DNA from: Adineta ricciae
Lineage: Eukaryota; Rotifera; Eurotatoria; Adinetida; Adinetidae
Reading direction: 5' to 3'
Assembly (NCBI GenBank): GCA_905250025.1
Contig: CAJNOJ010000002.1
Location: 1,054,001-1,118,000, forward strand
Length of the DNA stretch: 64,000 nt
Below, piece by piece: positions 1-10,610 of the stretch (position 1 is its first letter; each line of letters opens with the position of its first letter). The notes beneath the pieces are model-generated. The model searched no databases and was not told where the DNA came from. It was given only the letters and a program-made list of their open reading frames with translations. The position numbers and the translations under genes were made by a program.

Positions 1-323
1 CTCGGATTGGAAAAGGTAAAGGTTACGCTGACTTAGAATACGCAATTATGTCTCAAATGGGTTGTGTATCAGACAAAACTGTTGTTATCACAACATGCCA
101 TGAAAATCAACTGATCAACGATATTCCCAATCATATTATGGAGCAGCATGATCTACCTGTTGATATTATTGTCACACCCAAACGATATATTTATACAAAA
201 CGTTTATTTCAACGACCGACACGTATCTATTGGAATACACTCGAACCGAATATGATGATAAGTATTCCCGTTTTGCAAGAATTAAAACGTCTTGAAGAAC
301 AAAATATAATCAAATCTCAATGA
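1..323 (+). CDS. MTHFSD: MTHFSD-like protein, 3' end (partial)
   Basis: C-terminal end of a 5-formyltetrahydrofolate cyclo-ligase-fold protein, cut by the left window edge. The open frame runs from position 3 without an upstream start and ends in TGA at 321-323. The visible residues include GKGYADLEYA, an acidic glycine-rich loop typical of the methenyltetrahydrofolate synthetase fold, and later DIIVTPKRYI, which matches the end of the cyclo-ligase-like domain in animal MTHFSD rather than the shorter MTHFS enzyme. In vertebrates MTHFSD also carries an RNA-recognition motif; none is visible here, so the rotifer protein may end after the ligase-like domain. A poly(A) hexamer lies at 626-631. 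The identification rests on about 106 residues. Confidence 0.7.
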   Translation, partial: RIGKGKGYADLEYAIMSQMGCVSDKTVVITTCHENQLINDIPNHIMEQHDLPVDIIVTPKRYIYTKRLFQRPTRIYWNTLEPNMMISIPVLQELKRLEEQNIIKSQ

Positions 324-722
324 AAATACAATGTCTGTCAGACAGTCTTGTCAATGTGTTAATGAAATATTGAAGACTTCAATCTAGTAAAACAAAATCG
401 ACGTCTCATTTGCTTTTCTTGTTAGAAAACATCTCAGAAACGTGACTAGTCATTCTATTTACACTAAATATTCTTCTTTTATCTCTCGCTTTCGTTATCT
501 ACTGTTGTTTTACATTCTATTCGATTGTTTTTGTTGTGATTAATGAATTCGCCGATGAATTTTATCAGATGTTGTTCCGTTTCGTTTCTATTGTTGTATA
601 TAAATGATTAAAAAAACAGTTATGGAATAAAATTATTTATTTATTTATTTGTTGATGAAAATTTTCCATTTCTTCGGACAAAAACGCAACTTTTCTTTGT
701 AGAGTTAACTGAATAAGCAGTG
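324..722. other. Intergenic: MTHFSD 3' UTR and TTC16 leader
   Basis: No gene seen. It holds an AATAAA at 626-631 followed by an ATTT-repeat stretch, the likely end of the MTHFSD transcript. A pyrimidine-rich tract ends in AG at 701-702, about 20 nt before the TTC16 start codon; this resembles a 3' splice site without an upstream exon and could be a spliced-leader acceptor. Confidence 0.5.
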
Positions 723-3700
723 ATGGTTGATAAATACGATATTTCGCGGAATCCAAGTGATTTACCAGGTTCACTTGGCATCTCTAATGTTCGTGCTGGC
801 GCATCACGTCAATATTTCCTTAGTTTTGACGACGCACGTGCTCAACAGGAAAGTGCACATCGACAATTAACTGCGTATGTCTGGAAGCAACCAACGAGGT
901 AATGTAAAACGATGAGATAGTTGCAGATTGGTTTTGCATTGAAATGATTTTCTCTAGTGAAGAAAAGCACAATGAAAATGAAGTTGTGAGTGATTCTTAG
1001 GTCTTCTTCTCCTTCTTTCACACGAAGTGTGTTTGAGTGTTTGACACAAAATCTTTTACTTTGTTTCGATTGATAAGAATGATTCATTTGATTTAGGAGG
1101 ATGTTTTCTCAACAGAAATCGATGCGGAAGTATATGAACGGTATGCTATTGAAAATTTTTTACCAGGTGGTTGGTCAAAAGGTATGTTTAACTCAAATCC
1201 TTTCACGTGAATTCATGTTCATCTTTAGGAGCTGGTCTAAGAGATGCGCTGAAAGATGTCACGGATAGCCATTGTACTGAATTGTAAGTTAAATATTGCA
1301 GTGTAATAGAAGTGTTCTTTTGTCTCTCTTTATAGTTATGAGAAAGCAGTGAATATGTTAGAAAAACGTACAAACTACGAACTAGCATTGATTTACATTA
1401 ACAAATGTCTTTTGTTAAAGCCATATCATATTGTACTTTACGAAATTCGTTCTGAAATCTATTTGAATCTATGTGATTTCCAAAGTTCAATTTTAAGTTT
1501 ACAAAAGGGAGTTTCGTATCAACATGCGATAAACAAAAAAGAACAATTAGCACGTGAGAAATATCAACAGCAACATCCTGAAGAAGTAACAATGCATCAA
1601 CAAGTACCAGCGGTTTCTAAAGAAGAAAAAATGAAGAACGATAAAATTGCATTTCTACGTTACATGTCGGGAATTTCATTATTTGACCAAAAACTTTATA
1701 TTGATGCGTTAAGTATCATTGCTACCGGTGCTGACATATTCAGTACTTTTCCATTTCAAGTCTACAGGTAGATATCAACTAAACGACAATGACAAGAAAT
1801 ATACTTTTCTCTTCCTAGCGTGTTATGTCTGACAGCCTTGAACAAAATGGATGAAGCAACAGCATTGATCAATCAAATGATTGAAGATTATTCTGAAAAT
1901 GCTGATCTACTGATCATACGTGCTCGTTTATATTACAAAGACAAAACCAAGGTATGTTACCGAATAGCTTTTATTTCATCTGTAAAACGTTTACAATGAG
2001 AAAAGCGCTTGGATTTTTTTGATAGCTTCTTCAATAGCTTGTACAGCATTTAAACAACTGCTAATAGCTTGAGTTCCTACGACATCTTGAACAGTTGGAA
2101 TTAAATTAGTGATCATAGTATTGATGGCATTCAAGTGTGTACGGAGGAAGACGCTGAATTTCGCGATTAATGACCGGAATTGAGTAACGATTTTACCATT
2201 GAGAACAGTTTGAGCAATTTCCATGACTAATTGTTGAAGGCCGTGTTGAAATGATTTAAATTCAGCTAAGAGATTGGCGCGAACATTGACTTCCAAGTCA
2301 CGTTTGCCAAGTGGAGGGAGAAGACCACCGATCCATGATGTCACACCATGAACAGCGCCAGTAACAGCATTTGAAACAGTATTGTGAATATTTGACACTG
2401 TGGCAAGAGCGTTATCGATGCCTACAGCAACGGGCATAACAGCTGGACTGAGGAAATCCCAGATGTCCATGAGGCCGCGTTGTTCAGCAAGTGGAGCGCT
2501 GGTGCAAAGTGCACCGTAGATTTGGGCAGTGAGTAAAGCGACAAGGAGAAATTTCATTATTTCGTATTTGATGAAATGTAGTTTTACACTTGAGAATAGC
2601 ATCTTTTTAAATCGAAATCGCAGACGGATTTTGTTCTCATAGTGTTATTGTTTTTTTTCTTCTAATCATTTTAGCTCCCACTGTGCTTCTACGACGTGCG
2701 TGATGCTCTGGCGATTGACGAAAATCATCCGATGGCGAATCGTATGATGTCGACGTTGGAAGAAGCAGCAAGAAAAGCTCGAGATAATTGCATACGTCTC
2801 TCGATAAATGAGCGTCTGAATAACGCACTCTCGGCGATTAATCTCGCTTTAGAATTGTATCCTATCGAACCGGAATTTCATTTGCAACGGTGAAAATCTG
2901 ATTTTCTTCTTGGATGACTCAATAACTGTTTTCGTCTTCTAGAAGTATTGTCTATCGAAAGATGGGAAAGTTTGAATTGGCAACAGATGAATGTTTGCTA
3001 CTATTTGATAAAACAGGGCATAATGAGACCAATCCTCTCTATCAGCAAGCACAAAAACAGTTCGTTTTTATATACAACGAATGTTCATTAAAATGTTTAC
3101 AAACTGGATTCCAAGATGATGCGATCAATCTATTAAATCGAGCGATTAATAGTGAGAAAAATTCCGCTGAATTATACATAAATCGAGGAGGTTGGTTTCT
3201 CTTGGAATAGTCATTATTGAAAAACTGTTGTCCTCTGTTCATAGATTGTTTCATTACCAAAGGAGAAATCACATTCGCGTTACAAGATTACGAACAAGCA
3301 TTGGAGCTATCACCTGACAATGTCGAAATTAAATTACGTATCTCAAATGTATTTTTCAATAAAGCAGAGCAATTATACAAAGAAAAGCGATTTCTTGTCG
3401 GTTAACTTTCATGTTGCGTATGTCTCTTAACTAAAATCTCTTCATTTTCAGGAATCTTGCACGGAATTAACTCGAGCTATTACCATCAATCCATCCGTTG
3501 CGAAATATTATGTATCACGATCACGTGTGAAGTTTTTAACCGAAGATACACAATGTGCTCAAGAAGATATTATAGCCGCGATATTGATCAATCCATTAGA
3601 AGATGGATGTATTGATGTTCTACCTCGATTATTTGTTGATACGACTCTTGCGGAAGTTCTAAGTTCTCCATTGGCAAAATATGTCAAAGAAAATCTAATA

Positions 3701-3730
3701 CAACGAGGCGTTCGATTAACAATTACTTAA
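723..3730 (+). CDS. TTC16: Tetratricopeptide repeat protein 16 (TTC16) orthologue
   Basis: TPR-repeat scaffold protein. Exons read as 723-898, 958-985, 1097-1181, 1229-1283, 1336-1767, 1819-1951, 2675-2889, 2943-3190, 3245-3396 and 3452-3730. All junctions keep one frame and use GT-AG introns. The 28-nt second exon is needed to bridge the phases of exons 1 and 3. Stretches such as IYLNLCDFQSSILSL, AINSEKNSAELYINRGD and FALQDYEQALELSPDN align in order with human TTC16, including the C-terminal LAEVLSSPLAKYVKE block. TPR proteins mediate protein-protein contacts; the cellular role of TTC16 is poorly defined. Seven introns are 47-59 nt and one is 111 nt, but the intron at 1952-2674 is 723 nt and contains an antisense gene. 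A poly(A) signal lies at 3779-3784, only 46 nt before the next gene's ATG. Confidence 0.85.
1991..2557 (-). CDS. Secreted helical protein nested in a TTC16 intron
   Basis: Single-exon antisense ORF of 188 codons lying wholly inside the long TTC16 intron. I chose the ATG at 2557 because it opens a textbook signal peptide (MKFLLVALLTAQIYGALC); an in-frame ATG at 2602 would put 15 extra residues before it. The mature part has a hydrophobic Gly/Val/Ala-rich segment, a single Gly-Lys-Arg site (after SWIGGLLPPL) of the kind cut by prohormone convertases, then a roughly 100-residue amphipathic helical region with one Cys (ISSCLNAVQ). No family recognised. It could be a secreted structural or immune-type protein or a prohormone-like precursor; the single dibasic site is weak support for the latter. 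The uninterrupted frame and clean signal peptide argue that it is real. Confidence 0.65.
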   Translation of the reverse strand: MKFLLVALLTAQIYGALCTSAPLAEQRGLMDIWDFLSPAVMPVAVGIDNALATVSNIHNTVSNAVTGAVHGVTSWIGGLLPPLGKRDLEVNVRANLLAEFKSFQHGLQQLVMEIAQTVLNGKIVTQFRSLIAKFSVFLRTHLNAINTMITNLIPTVQDVVGTQAISSCLNAVQAIEEAIKKIQALFSL

Positions 3731-3829
3731 CCATTTTCATTCTTCACTTTCTTTTTTGTTTGCTTCGAACAAAATTAAAATAAAGTCCGTCCATACGCTT
3801 TTTTTCAGATTTGTATTCTGAAAAAGAAA

Positions 3830-6692
3830 ATGAATCCATCAGCACCGAAAAGACGAGGTCGACCGAGAAAGTATGTTTGATCGCAAATAGGTTTTTTGCT
3901 TTGTTATACGATATATCATTTTCAAGAACGGCAATTCCATCGAATGATGTTAATCAGACAACTGAAACCAAAGATGAATGTAAGATAGATTTGATAATGA
4001 GAAATCCTTGCAAATGGTTTTGCTTTTCGTTCGCAGTAGTTGAACCGAAGATTGAAAATTTATTGACGATAAATACCAGTATTGTTGCACCACGCAAAGC
4101 AGCGAAAACTAAGAAGAAATGTAAGTTCACATGGAAAAGCGAAGATTGTTCAATTATGTTTGTGTCAATTTTAGACAAAGAAGTTAGTAGTGGAGATGAA
4201 TATGAAAATGACGAGGAGGAAGAGGATGAAGATGATGATTATGACGGTGAATCAGATGAAGAAGTTGAACCACGAAATCGACGATCGTCGGCTGCAAAAC
4301 GAAAGTCAATTGCTATTTTATCGAAAGATCAAACAGAAAGCTGGGGAAATTATCGTAATACGATTGATAATGGACCTGTTCCACGTGAGTTTTCTCTGGA
4401 AATTTCACTAAACTTTCCTAAATCTACTCGTTTTCTACCAGAGCATGCACTGTCACTGAATGAAATCGCCTTTGATGTTGCTTTAAAACTACAACAACGA
4501 AATCAAGCTCAACATCTAGCGATCGATTATTTAGATACTGATAATAAAATTGAGTTTATCAATGATAAGAAAATGTCCGAAGAACTTGTACTAGATACAT
4601 ATCAGATTCAACTTTCTCAGGATGTAAGTATTTTATCCTACTACGCAAATTGAACCATAATTTAACTCTAGACTTCGAACATTCCATTTAATCTTTCACC
4701 GTTCGAATCAATTGTACATAAAACAAAAGTCTTTACATTAAATATGGGCATTGGTCCAATTCAATCTATCGACTGGCTTTCAATGCCGACGACGAACTGT
4801 CCATTAACACACCAATACCTAGCCATTGGTTGTTCACGTTCGTCAATAGTATCAAAACATTTCTATGACGAGATTTATTCTTATAAAAACTACATCCAAA
4901 TTTGGATGTTTAATCTATCGAATACTAAGACAAGTGTATCACCTAACAATCATCAACTAATTGGTTTTATACCAATTGCTGACAGTGGTGCAATATGGAG
5001 TTTGAAATGGTCACCAGCGTGCTCATCGCCATCAGTGTACTTAGCTGCAGGAACGAGTTCAGGTGCAATTTACTTGTATAAAATCTTTACTCAGTATTCG
5101 GTCTCAGCATCATCTTCAACAGCGAAGAAACTTTTCCCATTTTATAAATCATCAAAATTAATTCGATGTTCGTTAAGTGAACCGAATAATCAAACGCAAT
5201 GTTTATCAATTGACTGGTCACTACATGATCCAAATCGCTTGATTGCTAGTTATAGTAACGGTTTCATCGCGCTTTTTCATGTGAATACGCAAGTGCAACA
5301 TTTAATTGAAATGGTAAATGTTCTATACTAGACAATCACATCGTAAATTTCTTTGTTTCGTATGTCTAGAAATCCAATCAAGAAAAGGTAATCTATCCGA
5401 TTCGATTTATTCGAGTTTCTTATACGCCAATTCGTGATGTGAAATTTCTGAGTAATTCATCGAATCTCGTGTTGACGATCGCAAACATTGCCAAACGATT
5501 TTCGTAAGTCGATTCTCGTCTTCGCTCGTTCTACCTTAGTTCTTAGTGTATGGGATCTTGATGATTGTCAACAACATCTTATCGACATTGAAAACAGTGG
5601 TACTGAATCAGTTATTAGAACATTAACTGGCGATCTTTTATGTGCAAAAGAATTCACGCCGTAAGTCGAGCAGGGAACACAAACAAACGTGAATAATGAA
5701 TATGTTTTTCTATTCAGATCATATGCTCGAATGAGTGCTTATCTTGCATATGACCCCGAGAACAACAATTTGCCAAAACATATCTATTTCCAGTCAACAC
5801 CGGATCATGTTCTCAGTGTAGATTATTCGCCATGGTTGGATTCTAGTTTACTTTGTGATACGAATGGTCGAGAGATAGATAAACATGTTTACATTGAAAC
5901 ATTGATGTTCGTTTTCTTTTTTCAAGGTTGTGTTTATTTCTTTCGTTTGACAAATTTTGTACGTTGGACAAGAAAGAATGAATGCTCGTTGAAATATCGA
6001 TTGGTAAGTTGAAATGACATATTTAACGTACATTTATGCATATATTTCAGAAATTATTCAATACGAACGCGATTCTCAAGTCAGATAAACAAGAAGAGGC
6101 GTCAACAAAGAGTAAGATTGAATAATTTGAACTGATAGAAACATTTATAATGCGTAACGAACGTTTCATCGTTGATGAGCGTTGAGAATGACGTAAAACA
6201 CTATCAATTAATGTTCACCATACGATGATATATCTATGTGTGAATGAAATTTCGCATTCTATTACGAAATTTGTCATAATTTCTAGGTAATAATGAAGTT
6301 GGCGACCCAATTTTTGAACAATCATCCTATTCCAATCTAATTGACAGATATTATCTAGATACGAATTTATGCTGTGATGTAATTCGATTTTTTTAGACTA
6401 AGAAATGAAAAATCATTTGAATATTTCTAGCAAAAATTCGTCAGTAAACAAGATGATTTCAGTAAAGCTGGAAATTATGCTCTTAATGCTTTACATAAAG
6501 TAAATATTTCCATGATGCTTTCTTGCCGAACACATTATGCTTGTAAATTAGATTCGTTTTAATCCTAATCTTGGTTCATATGCTTGGTATGCATTTGGTG
6601 GTGAATCTGGTTTACTTTTCATTCTTCCATTGAATCAATCCTGGTCAACTCATGCTCTTAGTATCTACGAAAAGGAAAATAAATCGATTTAG
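3830..6692 (+). CDS. GTF3C2: TFIIIC subunit 2-like WD40 protein with AT-hook
   Basis: Probable general transcription factor 3C polypeptide 2 (TFIIIC110), which helps load RNA polymerase III on tRNA genes. The N-terminus carries a canonical AT-hook (RRGRPRK, residues 8-14), followed by an acidic tract of Asp/Glu around 4190-4260 and then a propeller region from about 4670. Diagnostic pieces are QSIDWLSMPT, the GAIWSLKWSP blade, LAAGTSSGAIYLYKI, TPIRDVKFLSNSSN, and the C-terminal IRFNPNLGSYAWYAFGGESG, which resembles the end of animal GTF3C2. About a dozen short exons join in frame; the last ends in TAG at 6690-6692. The start follows a polypyrimidine-AG site (3801-3808) 22 nt upstream. Divergence is high, so another WD protein with an AT-hook remains possible. 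Confidence 0.65.
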
Positions 6693-6764
6693 TCGAAGTT
6701 CTCATTCCAAATTCTACACATTGTTATGTAAACACGTGCCATGAATTTCCTGTTGTCATTTCAG
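6693..6764 (+). promoter_or_regulatory. 72-nt spacer with 3'-splice-site-like start of the next gene
   Basis: The spacer between the GTF3C2-like stop and the next ATG is only 72 nt. It lacks an AATAAA and ends in a pyrimidine-rich sequence closing in TTTCAG directly against the ATG at 6765. This is what a spliced-leader acceptor in a polycistronic unit looks like. SL trans-splicing is known in bdelloid rotifers; its use here is inference. Confidence 0.4.
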
Positions 6765-8690
6765 ATGTATGCGTCGAAGATCCTCGTTCTCCGACGTACT
6801 CTGTATAAAATATCTTCTCGTGTGTCCTCTTCATCTTCTCATATATTTCCGAATGAAGACCTACTGTTTACTGTTAAATCAACGAACGATCACATCCGTT
6901 CAGGTTAGTTTACGTTGCTCATCTTTCGTTTATTGAACGTGATGGGATTTTGTAGCTTTGTATCCATTGAATGCTGCTGATTATCCCAAACAAGTTCTGC
7001 CTGACTTACATTTAATCAAAATCTTTCGTGATATCGAATTATTGAAGGAAAATTGTGAACAAAGAAATTTAATGGTAGATATTAATCAATTAGCATCGGA
7101 TTATCAACGATGGGCACAAGACAAGAAAGAATATCGCCGTTTACGTGATCTTCATCATGTTCAAGAAAGATTACGTGAACAACGACAGACGAATGATTTA
7201 ACCATGACTGATGTCAATGAAACAATTACAAGTAAAACTAAAAAACGAAAGAAAAGTAAGAAACCGAATGAAATATCTGAGAACAAAACGACAGAAACAA
7301 CCAGAAAAGCCGAGTAAGACATTTTCGAACTACTTGAACTGAAAACAAAGTTGTCTACTTAAATAGAGAAATACAACATGCTTCAGAAATGATTTCAAGT
7401 GTTGATAATGCTTGGATTGATTCAGTAGCACATCCGAGTAAACTATCAAATGATTCTCCTTATGCTCGTGGTGAAGCAATCATGAACGACAATGAATTCA
7501 ATGCTCTGACAAATCATTTCGAGCAATTCCGCGAACGATTTCGTGTGTTCGATCAACGTTTTCTAGTTGCTTGTCTTCATTTGCCAGCTGCTCAACATAT
7601 TGCTGTGCCAGCTAAACCGTCATCTGGCATCACTATTTATGAATCGTCTATTCCTTTCGTTAAACATGCGTTCAATTCTAAAACATGGAATGAACTATGT
7701 CATGTTGAAAAGAATGATAATTCCATTTTCGGATCCTATTGGCTTGGAGTAGTACCGTATCGGAAATACGAATTTATTCGATTTATTTGCTCCGAACTGA
7801 CTAAATTAGGCTTTCAAGAGATGGCTTCTGTCAGTATCACGAAACCATTTATACAGGAAGCACTAGGTGCAAATATCAATGAAAGTCGACATGTATTAAC
7901 TACATTTGAAAGTCCTGATGATCCACGTTCGCGTTCATTAATTTCATCGGGCTTAGGTTCGGTAGCATCAATACTTGTCCCATTCGTTCGTCGAACTATT
8001 TTACAATCAGATTTACCCTATTACGTCTTTACTCAAGGTTCAACTTACGATGCGAACCAAGAACAAACGCATAAAATCCAATTATTAGCAATGACGAATA
8101 TGCGAGACATTCATTTGAAGAATTTCGATGATCCTCTCATTGACGAGTCGGTCAGTGATTTGGAACCGACACCAACGAATGTGTCCATCGAACGTGAACA
8201 TGAGTATAATCTACATTTGAAAAATAGCTTACAAGATAAGAAACCGTATCGATTTAAAGACACATCAAGTTTAGATGATCTCTATGCTGAATTAACACGT
8301 TTAATGTATAATTTATACGAAAAATTTCGCCTGCCATTTCGAATACAAAATTGTTCGTCAGATAGATTACGTTCATATGAATCAATGCGATTAGATTATG
8401 AATTATATCTTCCTAGTGCAAACGCTTATGTGTGTGTTGGCAGTGTTTCATTAATTGGCGATTATCTGAGTCGACGTTTAATGATTCGACATAAACGAGT
8501 CAAGGAGGAGAAGAATGCCGATGCAAATAAAGAAAAACATGCAAATGTCGATGAGTTGCCGCGTGAAACTAAATTCAATTACGTGCAAATGATCCACGTT
8601 CAAGTTGTCGATGTTGATATGTTGATGAAATGCTATGTCGAAAAAGAACAACGAAGCTTTTCCGAAAAAACACGCCGAGTACTGAACTAA
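6765..8690 (+). CDS. Seryl-tRNA synthetase-like protein (SLIMP/SARS2-type)
   Basis: About 606 residues in three exons (6765-6903, 6956-7313, 7367-8690). The N-terminus is Arg/Ser-rich without acidic residues for the first 30 residues, consistent with a mitochondrial presequence. A coiled-coil arm follows (RDIELLKENCEQRNL to KKEYRRLRDLHHVQERL) with a Lys-rich linker, as in class II SerRS. The C-terminal half keeps a class II fold signature: CVGSVSLIGDYLSRRLMIRHKR-like motif 3 near 8435-8500. The motif 2 region (YVFTQGSTYDANQEQTHKIQLL) lacks the usual Arg-x-x-x-Glu pair for ATP and serine binding. That pattern fits SLIMP, the catalytically dead mitochondrial SerRS paralogue described in insects, better than active SARS2. 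A poly(A) signal lies at 8763-8768. Confidence 0.7.
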
Positions 8691-8806
8691 GCGTATCTAT
8701 TCAAGTCATGATGTTTGTTTCACTAGTGATAGTTTTTCCTGTTCCTTGTTTATAAATTGTGTAATAAACATTGCAAATGTTTTCTTTTTTCCTCTATTTG
8801 AGATAA

Positions 8807-10476
8807 ATGTCAATAGATAACGATCCGTTGATTTTATCCAATTTTTCAAGACGTCGTTTATGTTTATCAATGGCAAAAGAAACGATGAATGATGTGAAAG
8901 ATTTCATTGATCAGTCCGAACGGAGTATCAGTGAAAAACAGAAACTCTTTGAAATTCAACGTGACGATATTCATCATTCAATCAATCGAACGTTTAATAA
9001 AATATTCGAACAATTGATTGAGATTCGACGATTTTGTCGAAATGATATCCAACAGCAAACATTGAATGCTCAAGTATGTTACGAATCTGCGTAAATGGAC
9101 AGATCTTGGAATACAAAGAAAGAAAGAAGATATGCGAGTGTTAGCTCGAGCTCGAGAGAGAGTTTTCCTCGCCGTATGAAAACGTCTGATTCGTTTTCAA
9201 TTTAGATCGAATTGCAACAAATGCTTGATGCAGTACAATGTATACGAACAAAATGTAATATGTACGATGTCAATCCATTGGAAACATCTCAATCTTTTGT
9301 AGCAGAATTGCAACGTTGTATGCAACGCTTACCTCAACTGGTTCTCTCACCTCCGCGTGATCTAGATAATCTCTCATCGTATTTAACAGCATCGATTTCT
9401 TCAACAATACCGTACAGTCTACCGCAAACACCACCATCACCATCTCAACCTGTCTCGGAACAGAATTTACCTAATATCAATGTTCTGTCGCCAACAACGA
9501 CAGTCAGCTCAAGCAAAAATTCACATTGTGCATTTAATTTGAGTCATTTCAAATTTGGTCAAAGTATTGTCTTAGCTTATCCATGTGATATGATTGCTTC
9601 AAATGGACGTACGATTCTTTCTTATGTGATCGAAAGAAATTTTCTTAATTATTCAACTGTATCCGGTGTTCATCTTTCAAGTAACAAAGTCTATCGACTA
9701 TTAGCACCGATAACGGCAAACAATGCACGAATCTGGGATCTAACATGGTGTTCGTGGAGTAAATTTTATCTCATGTAAAATATCTTCTCTTGAAAGAAAA
9801 CAAATCTAACTTTTTTTTAAATTTCAGCGTGGGTAATTTAGGTCTTTATTCGGTTTGTTATCCATATGATACAAATCCTCATACAACAGATCATTCGCCA
9901 CAAGTAACCAAATTAATTAGTTTCCGTGGTTTCGCATTTCAGCATGTTCGCGTATCGTGCCATTCGACTGGTTGGTATATTTACATGATTGAACATCAAA
10001 ATGTCTCGATTGATTTGTATGACCGTCGATCTGGTCAACATTTACGTCATTATGATAATCATACTCAACATGATTTTCTTCCACTCGGTTTCCATGGGTT
10101 TTGTCTCAATGAAAATCTCTTTTCGATTGTGAAAAAAACTGAAGTTCTTTCAACGATCAACAATCCGCATCAAACGAAAAACGAACAGAATGTTCAAGTT
10201 TTCTTCTTTGATTTACATTCGATGACATGTGTACAACAAATTTCATTACGTCATTGTTCGAATGTTTATGATATTAAATGTTGCTATGGAAAGAATGTTT
10301 TCATGATTTTGGCTGAACCAATGCAATTGATTTTGGTTAATCTGGACACGAATGAATTAATACGTAAGAAATTGTTAGATGAAGGTAAACATTTGTGTAT
10401 GGTCAATGATAATGAAGTGTTTATCTTACGTTCTGAATGTTCAATTCAAGCGCTGCAATATCGCAGTATTAGATAA
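8807..10476 (+). CDS. Orphan family member 1: coiled coil plus propeller-like domain
   Basis: Exons 8807-9073, 9206-9774 and 9828-10476 join in frame (two introns of 132 and 53 nt). Residues 1 to about 130 are charged and helical (coiled-coil-like), followed by a Pro/Ser/Thr-rich linker (PQTPPSPSQPVSEQN) and a C-terminal half with regularly spaced hydrophobic strands resembling WD/NHL blades. The segment IWDLTWCSWSKFYLIVGNLG aligns with DMLWCAPIDRYIALTHQS in the next gene and LDLIYSPVSSQFVCATRKG in the gene at 17.4 kb, so the three are paralogues. TRIM-like architecture without a RING is a reasonable structural analogy, but I do not recognise the family and assign no function. Start chosen at the first ATG, 4 nt after an AG. 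Confidence 0.7.
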
Positions 10477-10610
10477 CAGATAAATGCATAATCTTTTTTT
10501 TTTCGATTGTTATTGTTACTATTTGTTTTGAAGAATTTTTGAAGGATCTTTTGTTCCATTGTTTTTCTGATGTTTGTTTTTTGAAAAGTTTGTTAGTAAA
10601 CGAAAGCGAA

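Noticed and set aside
842..1087. Minus-strand ORF over the start of TTC16
   Set aside because: Shadow of TTC16 exons and introns on the other strand.
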